Below, in pieces: positions 51,805-59,941 of a stretch of 64,000 nucleotides of DNA. Source of the stretch: Exiguobacterium sp. s124 (lineage in GTDB: Bacteria; Bacillota; Bacilli; Exiguobacteriales; Exiguobacteriaceae); the NCBI RefSeq assembly GCF_018617485.1, contig NZ_JACSKH010000001.1:992001-1056000 (forward strand), given 5' to 3'. Each line of letters starts with the position of its first letter. Position 1 is the first letter of the stretch. The position numbers and the translations under genes are program-made. The notes below the pieces were generated by a model. It searched no databases. It had not been told where the DNA came from and worked only from the letters and a program-made list of their open reading frames with translations.

Positions 51805-52441
51805 GGCAGATTGGGAGCGGAGACATCCTGTCACGCTCCTTTTCTATCTACTCTGTCATTTATATGTGCTGATGAATGTTGAAACAACCACGTTTTTCGT
51901 GATAGGGCTTTTTCTTCTGCTCCTCATCGAGCGTCGTTTCCCTTGGCCGATGTTATCTGTACTTGTTGCTTTCGGAATCATTTCGATTTTACCCATACTC
52001 ATTGGTTGGGAGATTTCTTTTACGTACATATGGCGTCAGATTTTAAAATTAGCCGCTTTTCTACTCGGCATGTTATGGATTTCTCGAATCATTCGTCTCG
52101 AACGATTGCTCCCACTCTTATCGAACTTCCCCCGCTCGTCCTCACTCTTATACGGTGCATGGGCACTCATCCCGGCATTGGAGCAGGCGGTACGTCAGGC
52201 AATCAGAAGTCATCCGAAAGCGTCTTGGCGAGACGCGGTCCAAATCGGTATTGAGCGACAGCAAGATGAGCCGAAGTTCGCGGTCGAACCAATGCGACGC
52301 TTTCGTATAGAGGATTTTTTCCAAATCGTGCTCATTGGAGCCATTTGTTCGCTTTCCCTTCATCTGTTTATCGGACTTTGGCTCATCTATCCATATCTCA
52401 CGAAAGGAGGGGTGCGTGATGCAATGGTTATCTTACGTTGA
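51782..52441 (+). CDS. Reduced ECF transporter T component (EcfT-like)
   Basis: A 219-aa membrane protein with hydrophobic segments near residues 20-60, 65-90, 95-115 and at the C-terminus (IVLIGAICSLSLHLFIGLWLIYP). It is shorter than the usual 250-270 aa EcfT. The central amphipathic region (PALEQAVRQAIRSHPKASWRDAVQIGIERQQ) could be the coupling helices. The call depends on its place between DUF4430 and an ECF-type ATPase. ATG 51782 lies after GTTCGAAGAAG and overlaps the lipoprotein gene by 23 bp. Confidence 0.65.
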   Translation: MQWLSSNEADWERRHPVTLLFYLLCHLYVLMNVETTTFFVIGLFLLLLIERRFPWPMLSVLVAFGIISILPILIGWEISFTYIWRQILKLAAFLLGMLWISRIIRLERLLPLLSNFPRSSSLLYGAWALIPALEQAVRQAIRSHPKASWRDAVQIGIERQQDEPKFAVEPMRRFRIEDFFQIVLIGAICSLSLHLFIGLWLIYPYLTKGGVRDAMVILR

Positions 52442-53375
52442 CGGTTCGTTCGAACGATTCGTAGAACGATATCGCCCCCGCGTGATCGAGATGAATCAAT
52501 CTTTCTCAGGAAAGGTTGGACACTTATTATCAAGTGTTGATCCATTTCGTGGGGCGGAAATTGCGACGCTTTTACAAATCGATGCGCTTTATCCGAAGCG
52601 ATTTGATGCGTGTTCAAGCGGGGAACAGCAAATTGTGCGGGTCGCCTATGCCTTGTTAGATCGACCAGATTCAATCGTCCTCATCGAACCGTTTCGACAT
52701 TTAGATTCATTTCGAAGAGAACATTTAGAGATGTTGCTCCGTCGGATCTCCGGAATCGGTGTACAAATCGGTTTTACCGAGCGGGCAAAAGAATCTTCGG
52801 GCGAGATGACGTTCACCTTCAATGAATCGACGACGCTACCTTCCATCGATGCAACCGACGTGTCTTATCGACATCCTCTTCAAGCGACGTATGCGATTGA
52901 TCATGTGACGGTCCAGATGAATGAGCCTGGACTCACGGTCATTGTCGGGACGAACGGGAGTGGAAAGTCGACATTGCTCGAACTGTTGGCCAGAAGCAGA
53001 CGACCGCTCCAAGGACGGATCAAGCGCGGGGAGCGGGCGGTCTACCTTCCTGCCGACCCAGAAGTTGGACCGTTCCCGAAAGCAGAGAAGCGACGGGGCG
53101 CTCAACTTCAATCTGTCCTACACGATCCATCGGGCGTTCTTCTACTCGATGAACCTACTGTCGATTTGACAAGTGGAGAGCGTGACGCGTTTCTCGAAGC
53201 ATTGCAACAGAAGGCGAAGTCAGCCCTTGTGGTCTGTGCGACACATGATATGGAGCTGATTCAGACTGCGACAGATGTGATTTATCTAGCGAACGGTCAA
53301 ATCGTCTTTCAAGGAGATCGGATCCTTTTCCAAGATCGGAGCACGCTATGGTCACATACGTCCTCGCCATCCTGA
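52419..53375 (+). CDS. Fused, reduced ECF ATPase with two complementary half-domains
   Basis: A 318-aa protein. The N-half has an ABC signature SSGEQQIVRVAYALL (from residue 66), a Walker B-like IVLIEPFRHLDS (86-97) but no Walker A. The C-half has Walker A GTNGSGKST (177-185), Walker B VLLLDEPTVDLT (240-251) and H-loop CATHD, but only about 55 residues separate A from B, so Q-loop and signature are missing. A usual EcfA1+EcfA2 pair totals about 560 aa. One composite ATP site between the halves can be predicted. AAAGGAGGGGTGCGTG precedes the ATG. Confidence 0.82.
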   Translation: MQWLSYVDGSFERFVERYRPRVIEMNQSFSGKVGHLLSSVDPFRGAEIATLLQIDALYPKRFDACSSGEQQIVRVAYALLDRPDSIVLIEPFRHLDSFRREHLEMLLRRISGIGVQIGFTERAKESSGEMTFTFNESTTLPSIDATDVSYRHPLQATYAIDHVTVQMNEPGLTVIVGTNGSGKSTLLELLARSRRPLQGRIKRGERAVYLPADPEVGPFPKAEKRRGAQLQSVLHDPSGVLLLDEPTVDLTSGERDAFLEALQQKAKSALVVCATHDMELIQTATDVIYLANGQIVFQGDRILFQDRSTLWSHTSSPS

Positions 53376-53893
53376 TTGCAATCGTCGTTCTGTATCGGTT
53401 CGAAAAATCTTCCACCCCGATTCAACCGCTCGTTCAACTATTAGCACTTGCGGTCATCGGTCGCTGGCTCTTCATGACGATTCCAAATGTCCAGCCGACG
53501 ACGTCCATCATCATGTTGACCGCTTTACTGATCGGCTTGAACGGGGCAGCCATCCTTTCGCTCTTTGTCCCGATTCTGTCAGGACTTTTGCTCGGGATTG
53601 GTCCGTTCGTGTTCTATCAATTTTTAGGATGGCTTCTCGTCGTAGTTCTCGTTCGTTTATTTCGTCCGCTTCTATTGAAGTCAACAGTCCTCTTCTTGAT
53701 CCTCGGTTTGCTATCTGGATTCCTGTATGGATGGACCACAAATTTGGCATTCATTGAAGTGGTCGGCATGGATGTCGTGAAGTTGTTGTTGCTAAGCTTT
53801 CCATTTGATTTTGCTCATGGGATTTCTAACGTCGTCTTTTTAATCATGATTCGTCCATTATTTGAGCGCATATTCCTTCATCAACTCGGGTAA
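53348..53893 (+). CDS. ECF transporter substrate-binding (S) component
   Basis: A 181-aa membrane protein with about six helices. The stretch IGRWLFMTIPNVQPTTSIIMLTALLIG, then GLLLGIGPFVFYQFLGW, follows the pattern R-x-F-x-x-x-P-N-x-x-P-x-T of ECF S components that I associate with predicted cobalamin or related transport. The conserved S-T contact motif near the N-terminus is not clear. It overlaps the ATPase gene by 28 bp. The substrate is predicted only from the DUF4430 neighbour and this pattern. Confidence 0.72.
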   Translation: MVTYVLAILIAIVVLYRFEKSSTPIQPLVQLLALAVIGRWLFMTIPNVQPTTSIIMLTALLIGLNGAAILSLFVPILSGLLLGIGPFVFYQFLGWLLVVVLVRLFRPLLLKSTVLFLILGLLSGFLYGWTTNLAFIEVVGMDVVKLLLLSFPFDFAHGISNVVFLIMIRPLFERIFLHQLG

Positions 53894-53934
53894 ATATACA
53901 ATATTCCTATCATGTTGAGTGAGGTGAACGACGG

Positions 53935-54267
53935 ATGAGTGCCTATGTCAATATCACTGAAGTCGGTATGTTTCTACTCGTAGGGTTGTTGTTTATCCTG
54001 TTAAACCTTGTTTTGTTAGTAAAGCGTTATACGAGAGCCCGTTTTGCGATGCTGAGCATCCTTGCGGCGAGCGTTTGGCCGGCATTGATGATTGTTCTAT
54101 CCGTAGAGCAATTGAGTGTGATCGATCAATTGACCTCTGGTGAATGGACGCTAGATGCTGCCCTCGCGTGGGGAGTCGTCCTCTCGACAACGCTCATGAC
54201 GATCATTCCGGCAGGTGTCTTTTTATATCGGCTCGTGACCATTTCACGATTACATTCTGAACATTAA
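53935..54267 (+). CDS. Hypothetical three-helix membrane protein (110 aa)
   Basis: I do not recognise the family. Helices lie at GMFLLVGLLFILLNLVLLV, FAMLSILAASVWPALMIVLSV and AWGVVLSTTLMTIIPAGVFLYRLV. GTGAGGTGAACGACGG precedes the ATG. It is 41 bp after the S component in the same direction and ends at a strong terminator, so it is likely transcribed with the ECF module. Confidence 0.6.
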   Translation: MSAYVNITEVGMFLLVGLLFILLNLVLLVKRYTRARFAMLSILAASVWPALMIVLSVEQLSVIDQLTSGEWTLDAALAWGVVLSTTLMTIIPAGVFLYRLVTISRLHSEH

Positions 54268-54301
54268 AAGGAGCGACCGTCGCCGGGCGCTCCTTTTTTT
54301 A
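54265..54301. terminator. Terminator after the ECF module
   Basis: AAAAGGAGCG/CGCTCCTTTT with an internal CCG/CGG and T7. It also faces the convergent SDR gene. Confidence 0.9.
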
Positions 54302-55090
54302 TGTCGTTGATTCAGCGGCATTGCCGTCTGTTGGTTTTTGAACGCGGCGCAAGACTTCAAGACTGAGAGCGCGTGGCATCAGCTTGGCGAACCCGACTAA
54401 TAACTGGTTCGAGAGACCTGGTACGATGACGCGCTTATTATTCATGACCCCTTTATAGCCAAAGAAGGCGACGAGGTGTGAAGGCATTTTCGAGAAGGAT
54501 AATTCACTCCCAGCACGATCAAAGAAGTTCGTATCTGTCGGCCCAGGGCAAAGGACACTGACGTGGACACCGCTTCCTTTCACTTCTGCATGTAACGCCT
54601 CGGTAAGTGAGAGTACATAAGCCTTCGTCGCATAGTATACAGCCATATACGGACCAGGTTGGAATGCGGCGACGGATGCGACATTCAATACATAACCATG
54701 GTCTCGTTCAAGCATACCGGGAAGATAGGCTTTCGTCAGTTCGGTCAACGTATTGACGTTCAATCGGACCTCGTCCGCCTCTGTCTCAGCATCAAGGTCG
54801 GCAAATGCTCCTGCCGTGCCGAACCCTGCATTGTTGATCAAAAAGTCGACGGTCAGTCCAGCCTCATCAATCATTTTGGTCAAGCGGGATGCTGCGTCAT
54901 GCTTTGCCAAATCAAGCGCGAAGACGTGGACGTTGATTCGATATCTCGTTTCAAGTACTTTTTTTAGTTCGTGTAAGCGTGGCTCGTTTCGCGATACGAG
55001 AATACAGTCGTATCCGTCTCGAGCGGCGAGTACGGCCAAGTCTAAACCGATTCCCATCGAGGCACCGGTGATTAAAGCTGTCTTTGACAA
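54299..55090 (-). CDS. yqjQ: SDR-family oxidoreductase YqjQ
   Basis: A 263-aa short-chain dehydrogenase. The cofactor motif is TGASMGIGLDLAVLAA. NNAGFGTAGAF, catalytic Ser (NVASVAAFQPGPYM) and YYATKAY (YxxxK) are all present, as is LCPGPTDTNFF. The substrate is unknown. It starts at TTG 55090, with AAAAGGAGTGGATCACG directly before. It holds the same relative place as yqjQ in B. subtilis. Confidence 0.87.
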   Translation of the reverse strand: MSKTALITGASMGIGLDLAVLAARDGYDCILVSRNEPRLHELKKVLETRYRINVHVFALDLAKHDAASRLTKMIDEAGLTVDFLINNAGFGTAGAFADLDAETEADEVRLNVNTLTELTKAYLPGMLERDHGYVLNVASVAAFQPGPYMAVYYATKAYVLSLTEALHAEVKGSGVHVSVLCPGPTDTNFFDRAGSELSFSKMPSHLVAFFGYKGVMNNKRVIVPGLSNQLLVGFAKLMPRALSLEVLRRVQKPTDGNAAESTT

Positions 55091-55235
55091 CGTGATCCAC
55101 TCCTTTTAAGAAAAGTCATACATTGTTACTGAATTCTTCACGAGTTGTTAAAATCCTGCTCCGTTTGCACATTCAATCCTATGCTAAAGTATAGCAAGAA
55201 AATGTGATTAGACTCACAAAGTAGGGAGAAGAATA

Positions 55236-56141
55236 ATGATGATGATTCAGCTCGTCACTACGGCGCAAAGCGTCGAACAAGCAGAAGCGTTAATTAAAGC
55301 GGGTACGGACCGATTATATATTGGGAGTTCACGGTTCGGATTACGTCAAAAAGGAGACTGGACGATTGATGCTGTGAGAGAAGTCACACAACTTGCCCAT
55401 CGGTATGGAAAAGAAGTGACGGTGGCCGTCAACAACTTGATGCATAACGAACACATTCAGGAATTGCCTGACTATTTACAAGCGTTGAAAGCGATTGGAG
55501 TCGATGATGTGACAGCTGGAGATCCCGGGGCTATCCGTCTGATTCGTCAAGCGAAAATCCCATACTGGTACGATGCTCAAACACTCGTCACGTCATCCAA
55601 ACAGATTCAGTTCTGGGCAAAGCGTGAGGCAATCGGGGCGGTTGTCGCGCGAGAAGTCACGCTTGAGGAGTTGGTTTTGATTCAACAACAAATCGGACTC
55701 CCGGTAGAAGTACAAGTATACGGTCCGACATGTATCCATCATTCGAAGCGACCGCTCGTGACGAACTATTTCAATGAGCTCGGGCGTCCCTCTGAAGAGG
55801 CAAAACAACGTGAGTTTTATATGAGTGAACCGGCAGATGCGTCGAGTCGTTATCCCATCTATGAGGACGAGAATGGTACACATATTTTCTCAGAAGATTT
55901 GACGCTCATGGCGCAGCTGCCGACATTAGTCAAACATGGCCTTCACACATGGAAACTCGACGGGTGGCACGCGGGAGAACAGTTCGTTGAGATTGTGCAG
56001 TTGTTTACCATCGCACGGGCGAATCTGTTGAACGGTCAATTCGATCGAATCGAGATGGAGCATCGCCTTAGAGAATTACAACCGGAAGCGTTTCGACTCG
56101 GTACGGGATTATTGTTACGCAAACCAGAAGAGATCAAGTGA
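55236..56141 (+). CDS. yrrN: U32 family protein, TrhP1/YrrN-like
   Basis: A 301-aa U32 peptidase-family protein with a TIM-barrel-like pattern: AEALIKAGTDRLYIGSSRFGLR, HRYGKEVTVAVNNLMHN, VREVTLEELVLIQQQIG and YGPTCIHHSKRPLVTNYFN. In B. subtilis YrrN and YrrO (TrhP1/TrhP2) are needed for prephenate-dependent tRNA wobble uridine hydroxylation (5-hydroxyuridine). It starts at three consecutive ATGs after AGGGAGAAGAATA. It lies 9 bp upstream of its paralogue. Confidence 0.85.
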   Translation: MMMIQLVTTAQSVEQAEALIKAGTDRLYIGSSRFGLRQKGDWTIDAVREVTQLAHRYGKEVTVAVNNLMHNEHIQELPDYLQALKAIGVDDVTAGDPGAIRLIRQAKIPYWYDAQTLVTSSKQIQFWAKREAIGAVVAREVTLEELVLIQQQIGLPVEVQVYGPTCIHHSKRPLVTNYFNELGRPSEEAKQREFYMSEPADASSRYPIYEDENGTHIFSEDLTLMAQLPTLVKHGLHTWKLDGWHAGEQFVEIVQLFTIARANLLNGQFDRIEMEHRLRELQPEAFRLGTGLLLRKPEEIK

Positions 56142-56150
56142 GGGATCAAG

Positions 56151-57392
56151 ATGAAACAACGTCCAGAATTATTAGCGCCAGCAGGAAACTTAGAGAAATT
56201 GAAGATGGCAATCCATTATGGTGCCGATGCGGTTTATATCGGCGGGCAACAGTTCGGGTTACGTTCGCGTGCCGGTAACTTTAGTTATGACGAGATGCGT
56301 GAAGGTGTGGCTTTTGCACATGCTCGCAGTGCAAAAGTATATGTCGCCGCAAACATGGTGACGCATGAAGGGGATATCGAGGGAGCGGGTGATTTCTTCC
56401 GCACGCTCCGTGACATCGGGATTGATGCGGTCATCGTCTCTGACCCTGCAATGATTGAGACATGTCTATCTGAGGCGGAAGGGTTGCCGGTTCACCTATC
56501 GACACAAGCTTCCGCGACGAACTATGAGACGCTTCGCTTTTGGAAAGAAGAAGGGCTCGAACGAGTTGTGTTGGCCCGTGAAGTATCGATGGATGAAATT
56601 GTGCAGATGAAACAAGAAGTCGATGTCGAGATCGAGACGTTTGTCCATGGGGCAATGTGTATCTCATACTCAGGACGTTGTACGCTGTCGAATCATATGA
56701 CGTTGCGTGATGCCAATCGAGGTGGGTGTGCCCAGTCGTGCCGTTGGAAATATGGTTTCTTCGAAGAGGGAGATCTCTTGACGGAAGAGATGGAGGCTCG
56801 GGATGAAGAACCGTTCTCCATGAGTTCTGTCGATTTATCGATGGTCCGACATATTCCTGACTTGGTCGACGCGGGAGTCGACAGCTTGAAAGTCGAGGGA
56901 CGGATGAAATCGATCCATTACGTCGCAACCGTCTGTAACGTCTATCGTCAGGTGATTGACGCATATTGTGAAGACCCTGAGAACTTCGAGTTTGACCCGG
57001 CGTGGGAAGAAGAGATTTGGAAAGCGGCACAGCGAGAACTGGCGAGTGGCTTCTATTACGGGATCCCGACCGAAAAGGAGCAATTGTTCGGAAAACCCCG
57101 TTCGATTCCTCAATACGCTTTTGCAGCTCGTGTGATCTCATACGATGAGGCGAGCGGGATGGCGACACTCGAGCAACGTAACCTCTTCTCCATCGGCGAA
57201 GAAGTTGAATTTTTTGGACCAGGATTCGTCCGTTTCTCCCAAGTCATCGAGACGATTGAAGATGTAGACGGTCAGCCGCTTCAGTCTGCCAACCAAGCGA
57301 TGATGACCATTCGAGTTAAAGTGGACGAGCCCGTCGCGACCGATTTCATCATGCGCAAGCGAAAAGGCGTCCCGGCACGCATTCTCGTCTGA
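56151..57392 (+). CDS. yrrO: U32 family protein, TrhP2/YrrO-like
   Basis: A 413-aa member with full U32 signature: ELLAPAGNLEKLKMAIHYGADAVYIGG, then FVHGAMCISYSGRCTLSNHM and GGCAQSCRWKYGF, whose Cys residues form the predicted iron-sulfur or metal site. VDSLKVEGRMKSIHYVATVCNVYR follows, and a C-terminal beta domain ends the chain. It is expected to work with the gene before it in tRNA uridine 34 hydroxylation. AGGGATCAAG precedes the ATG. Confidence 0.88.
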   Translation: MKQRPELLAPAGNLEKLKMAIHYGADAVYIGGQQFGLRSRAGNFSYDEMREGVAFAHARSAKVYVAANMVTHEGDIEGAGDFFRTLRDIGIDAVIVSDPAMIETCLSEAEGLPVHLSTQASATNYETLRFWKEEGLERVVLAREVSMDEIVQMKQEVDVEIETFVHGAMCISYSGRCTLSNHMTLRDANRGGCAQSCRWKYGFFEEGDLLTEEMEARDEEPFSMSSVDLSMVRHIPDLVDAGVDSLKVEGRMKSIHYVATVCNVYRQVIDAYCEDPENFEFDPAWEEEIWKAAQRELASGFYYGIPTEKEQLFGKPRSIPQYAFAARVISYDEASGMATLEQRNLFSIGEEVEFFGPGFVRFSQVIETIEDVDGQPLQSANQAMMTIRVKVDEPVATDFIMRKRKGVPARILV

Positions 57393-57470
57393 CACATCCA
57401 TCGAGCCAACATAGTCGCCCGAACCATTCAATCCTGCTACCCTAGAAGGTAGAGACGGAGGGATGGAAGG

Positions 57471-58868
57471 ATGAACCAAAATACGGAGCAATTGCGGACA
57501 GAGCCCATCGGCCGACTCCTATTCAAATTATCGCTACCTGCGATGATCGGGATGCTCGTGACGGCGCTCTACAACATCATTGATACGATTTTTGTCGCCC
57601 GAGGCATTGGCGCTTCGGCCGTCGCGGCAATCGGGATTGCGTTTCCTATACAGATGATCTTAATGGCCGTGTCGAGTGCCGTCGGTCTCGGTGGCGCCTC
57701 CATCAGTTCTAGAAAGTTAGGAAGAGGAGACGATGCCGGGGCGGCTGTCACGTTTTTGAATGTGCTCGTCCTCGTCGGTCTGTTCGCGGCGCTCGCGGTC
57801 AGTTCCGCCTTCTTTATGCTAGATGAGATTTTAATGGTGTTCGGAGCGACGTCCGAGATTATGGAGCTCAGTCGACAGTACTTATCGGTTGTATTGATTA
57901 GTTCACCGTTCTTTATGTTCACACTTGCTTCAAGTGCGATGGTTCGTGCTGAAGGACAGGCGCCTTATCAAATGAAGGTCATGTTGACGACCGTCCTCGT
58001 CAATCTCGTGACGACGCCCCTGTTCATTTTTACGTTCGACTGGGGAATGTACGGGGCAGCTACTTCGACGGCACTCGCCCAAGTCGTCGGTTCCGTATTG
58101 ATGCTTCGATTCTTCTTCGCACGAAAACCAAAAACGGAACTGCGCTTCAAATGGCGACAGTTCCGGATACGATTTGATGAGATGAAAGAGATCATGGCAA
58201 TCGGCTCCTCTTCGTTCATCATGATGGTGTCTCAATCGATTTTATTCGTCGGCGTCAACGTGATGCTCGGAACGTACGGTGGGACGGAGGAGCTGGCGAT
58301 TTTCGCCATCATCAATAAATTTATGGCGCTCGTCGGTATGCCAATCATGGGGATTGTCCAAGGGATGCAACCGATTGTTGGATATAACTATGGTGCCGAG
58401 CGATTTGACCGCATGCGTGAAACCATTTGGACGGCGATGCGAGCAGGAATTGCGATTGCTGTGATCATTTGGCTCATCTTGCAGTTGTTCCCGAATACGT
58501 TGATGGGGTGGTTCTCGACAGATGAGGCATTAATCGCAGGAGGTGTAACGGCGATTCACATTTTGTTCGCGGTCTCGTTTTTACCGAGTGTTCAAATGCT
58601 CGTCAACGGGATATATCAATCTCTTGGGAAAGCACGGGTCGCCATGTTCTTGTCCCTTTCGCGTCAGACGCTCTATACGATTCCGCTCGTCTTCATTCTC
58701 CCATCGTTCTTCGGGGTATTTGGGGTATGGCTGGCGTTTCCGATTGCTGATGCGATGACGTTTTTGACAGCGGTCGCGTTGGCGTTCTGGGATCGTAAAT
58801 TGTTGTTCCGTCCTTCAGAAGAGGATGCGGAGGCGCATGAAGCTAATCCGAAAGCGACAAACCTATAA
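57471..58868 (+). CDS. MATE family multidrug/cation exporter
   Basis: A 465-aa protein with about twelve membrane helices in two homologous halves. Typical MATE parts are LLFKLSLPAMIGMLVTALYNIIDTIFVARGIG, AIGIAFPIQMILMAVSSAVGLGGASISSR, VRAEGQAPYQMKVMLTTVLVNL and GIVQGMQPIVGYNYGAERFDRMR. It exports drugs or other cations using Na or H gradients; the substrate is unknown. GGAGGGATGGAAGG precedes the ATG. A small CTACC/GGTAG hairpin lies upstream. Confidence 0.9.
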   Translation: MNQNTEQLRTEPIGRLLFKLSLPAMIGMLVTALYNIIDTIFVARGIGASAVAAIGIAFPIQMILMAVSSAVGLGGASISSRKLGRGDDAGAAVTFLNVLVLVGLFAALAVSSAFFMLDEILMVFGATSEIMELSRQYLSVVLISSPFFMFTLASSAMVRAEGQAPYQMKVMLTTVLVNLVTTPLFIFTFDWGMYGAATSTALAQVVGSVLMLRFFFARKPKTELRFKWRQFRIRFDEMKEIMAIGSSSFIMMVSQSILFVGVNVMLGTYGGTEELAIFAIINKFMALVGMPIMGIVQGMQPIVGYNYGAERFDRMRETIWTAMRAGIAIAVIIWLILQLFPNTLMGWFSTDEALIAGGVTAIHILFAVSFLPSVQMLVNGIYQSLGKARVAMFLSLSRQTLYTIPLVFILPSFFGVFGVWLAFPIADAMTFLTAVALAFWDRKLLFRPSEEDAEAHEANPKATNL

Positions 58869-58876
58869 TCAAATCA

Positions 58877-59740
58877 TCAAACGTCCGCTCGTGTCGAGCG
58901 GGCGTCTTCTTTTAGGAACAAATAAATCCCTCCAAGTAAGACGATGGCCCCAAGCCATTGAAATGGACCGAGACGCTCACCAAAGAAGACGTACCCGAAT
59001 AGCATTCCCCACAATGCCTCCCCGAGAATCGTGATACTGACGACAGTGGCACTGACTCGGGCTAAAGCGTAATTGAATAGATTGTGCCCCAAAATCGTCG
59101 GGAAGAAGGCGAGGGCAAGGAAATACCACCAGTTGACCGTTTCAAAGTCGGTGAATGTCGTCCCGCGAACGAGGAGCATGAAGCAAAGGACGACCGTCGC
59201 GACGAGATAGACGCTAAAGGAATATGTATTCGTATTCATCGATGTCCGCACATGTTGGCCGACAAGCCAGTATCCCGCGATCAGGAGTGCGGCGATCAGC
59301 GCGAGCAGATCTCCGAACAGTGCTTCCCGTCCAAGTTGAATATCACCAGCAGCGACAAGCATACCACCGAGGACGGCAACGAGCGCGTATGCCAATCCTT
59401 TTCGAGTCGGGTTCTTTTTAAAGATCAACGCATTTCCAATCAAGACGAAAATCGGACTTGAGGTGACGAAGAGTGTTGAACTGGCGACCGTCGTATAATC
59501 GAGAGATAAAAACCAAAGCCAAAAGTGAAACGCGAGCAATGTTCCACTCAGTAACAAGGCATATCGTGTCATGAGTCGAGTGGTGATAAGTGATTTGAAA
59601 TCGACGAACGGGAGTAGCATAAGACACGTGATCAGCATGCGGTAAAACGCAGCCGTCTCGGCTGGAGCGGACGTCCATTTGACGAACAAAACGCTCGTCG
59701 ACAAGAAAAAGACAGCGGCGAATAAAATGAGATAAGACAT
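58877..59740 (-). CDS. EamA/DMT family transporter
   Basis: A 287-aa protein with ten predicted helices forming two EamA repeats (residues about 3-135 and 145-280). Features are FYRMLITCLMLLPF, LFVTSSPIFVLIGNALIFKKNPTRKG in the first repeat and ALARVSATVVSITILGEALWGMLFGYVFFGERL in the second. It is a metabolite exporter of unknown substrate. The start is preceded by GGAGTGTCGTC. It converges on the MATE gene. Confidence 0.88.
   Translation of the reverse strand: MSYLILFAAVFFLSTSVLFVKWTSAPAETAAFYRMLITCLMLLPFVDFKSLITTRLMTRYALLLSGTLLAFHFWLWFLSLDYTTVASSTLFVTSSPIFVLIGNALIFKKNPTRKGLAYALVAVLGGMLVAAGDIQLGREALFGDLLALIAALLIAGYWLVGQHVRTSMNTNTYSFSVYLVATVVLCFMLLVRGTTFTDFETVNWWYFLALAFFPTILGHNLFNYALARVSATVVSITILGEALWGMLFGYVFFGERLGPFQWLGAIVLLGGIYLFLKEDARSTRADV
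58880..58914 (+). terminator. Terminator of the MATE gene, inside the 3' end of the EamA gene
   Basis: ACGTCCGCTCG/CGAGCGGGCGT (one mismatch) with a 3-nt loop is followed by CTTCTTTT. The hairpin encodes the last residues (RSTRADV) of the convergent EamA protein. Confidence 0.75.
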
Positions 59741-59941
59741 GACGACACTCCTTCACATATGTATATTCTCTGTTAATCATATCGGAAAACAGCTGTGAGG
59801 CAAGACATGATTCATGAATCACAAACAAATGCTCCCCTTTCGCGGTGTCCATCCTCGACTTGGTATAGTAAAATACATAAGAAGAAGCAATCTAACCACG
59901 TACGTCTTGCCATAAAACTTAAGGCGAAGTAAGGAGTTCTT

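Noticed and set aside
56431-57168. 245-aa antisense ORF opposite the second U32 gene
   Set aside because: Its composition (rich in Arg, Ser and His) is typical of an antisense shadow frame; the plus-strand frame has clear U32 motifs.
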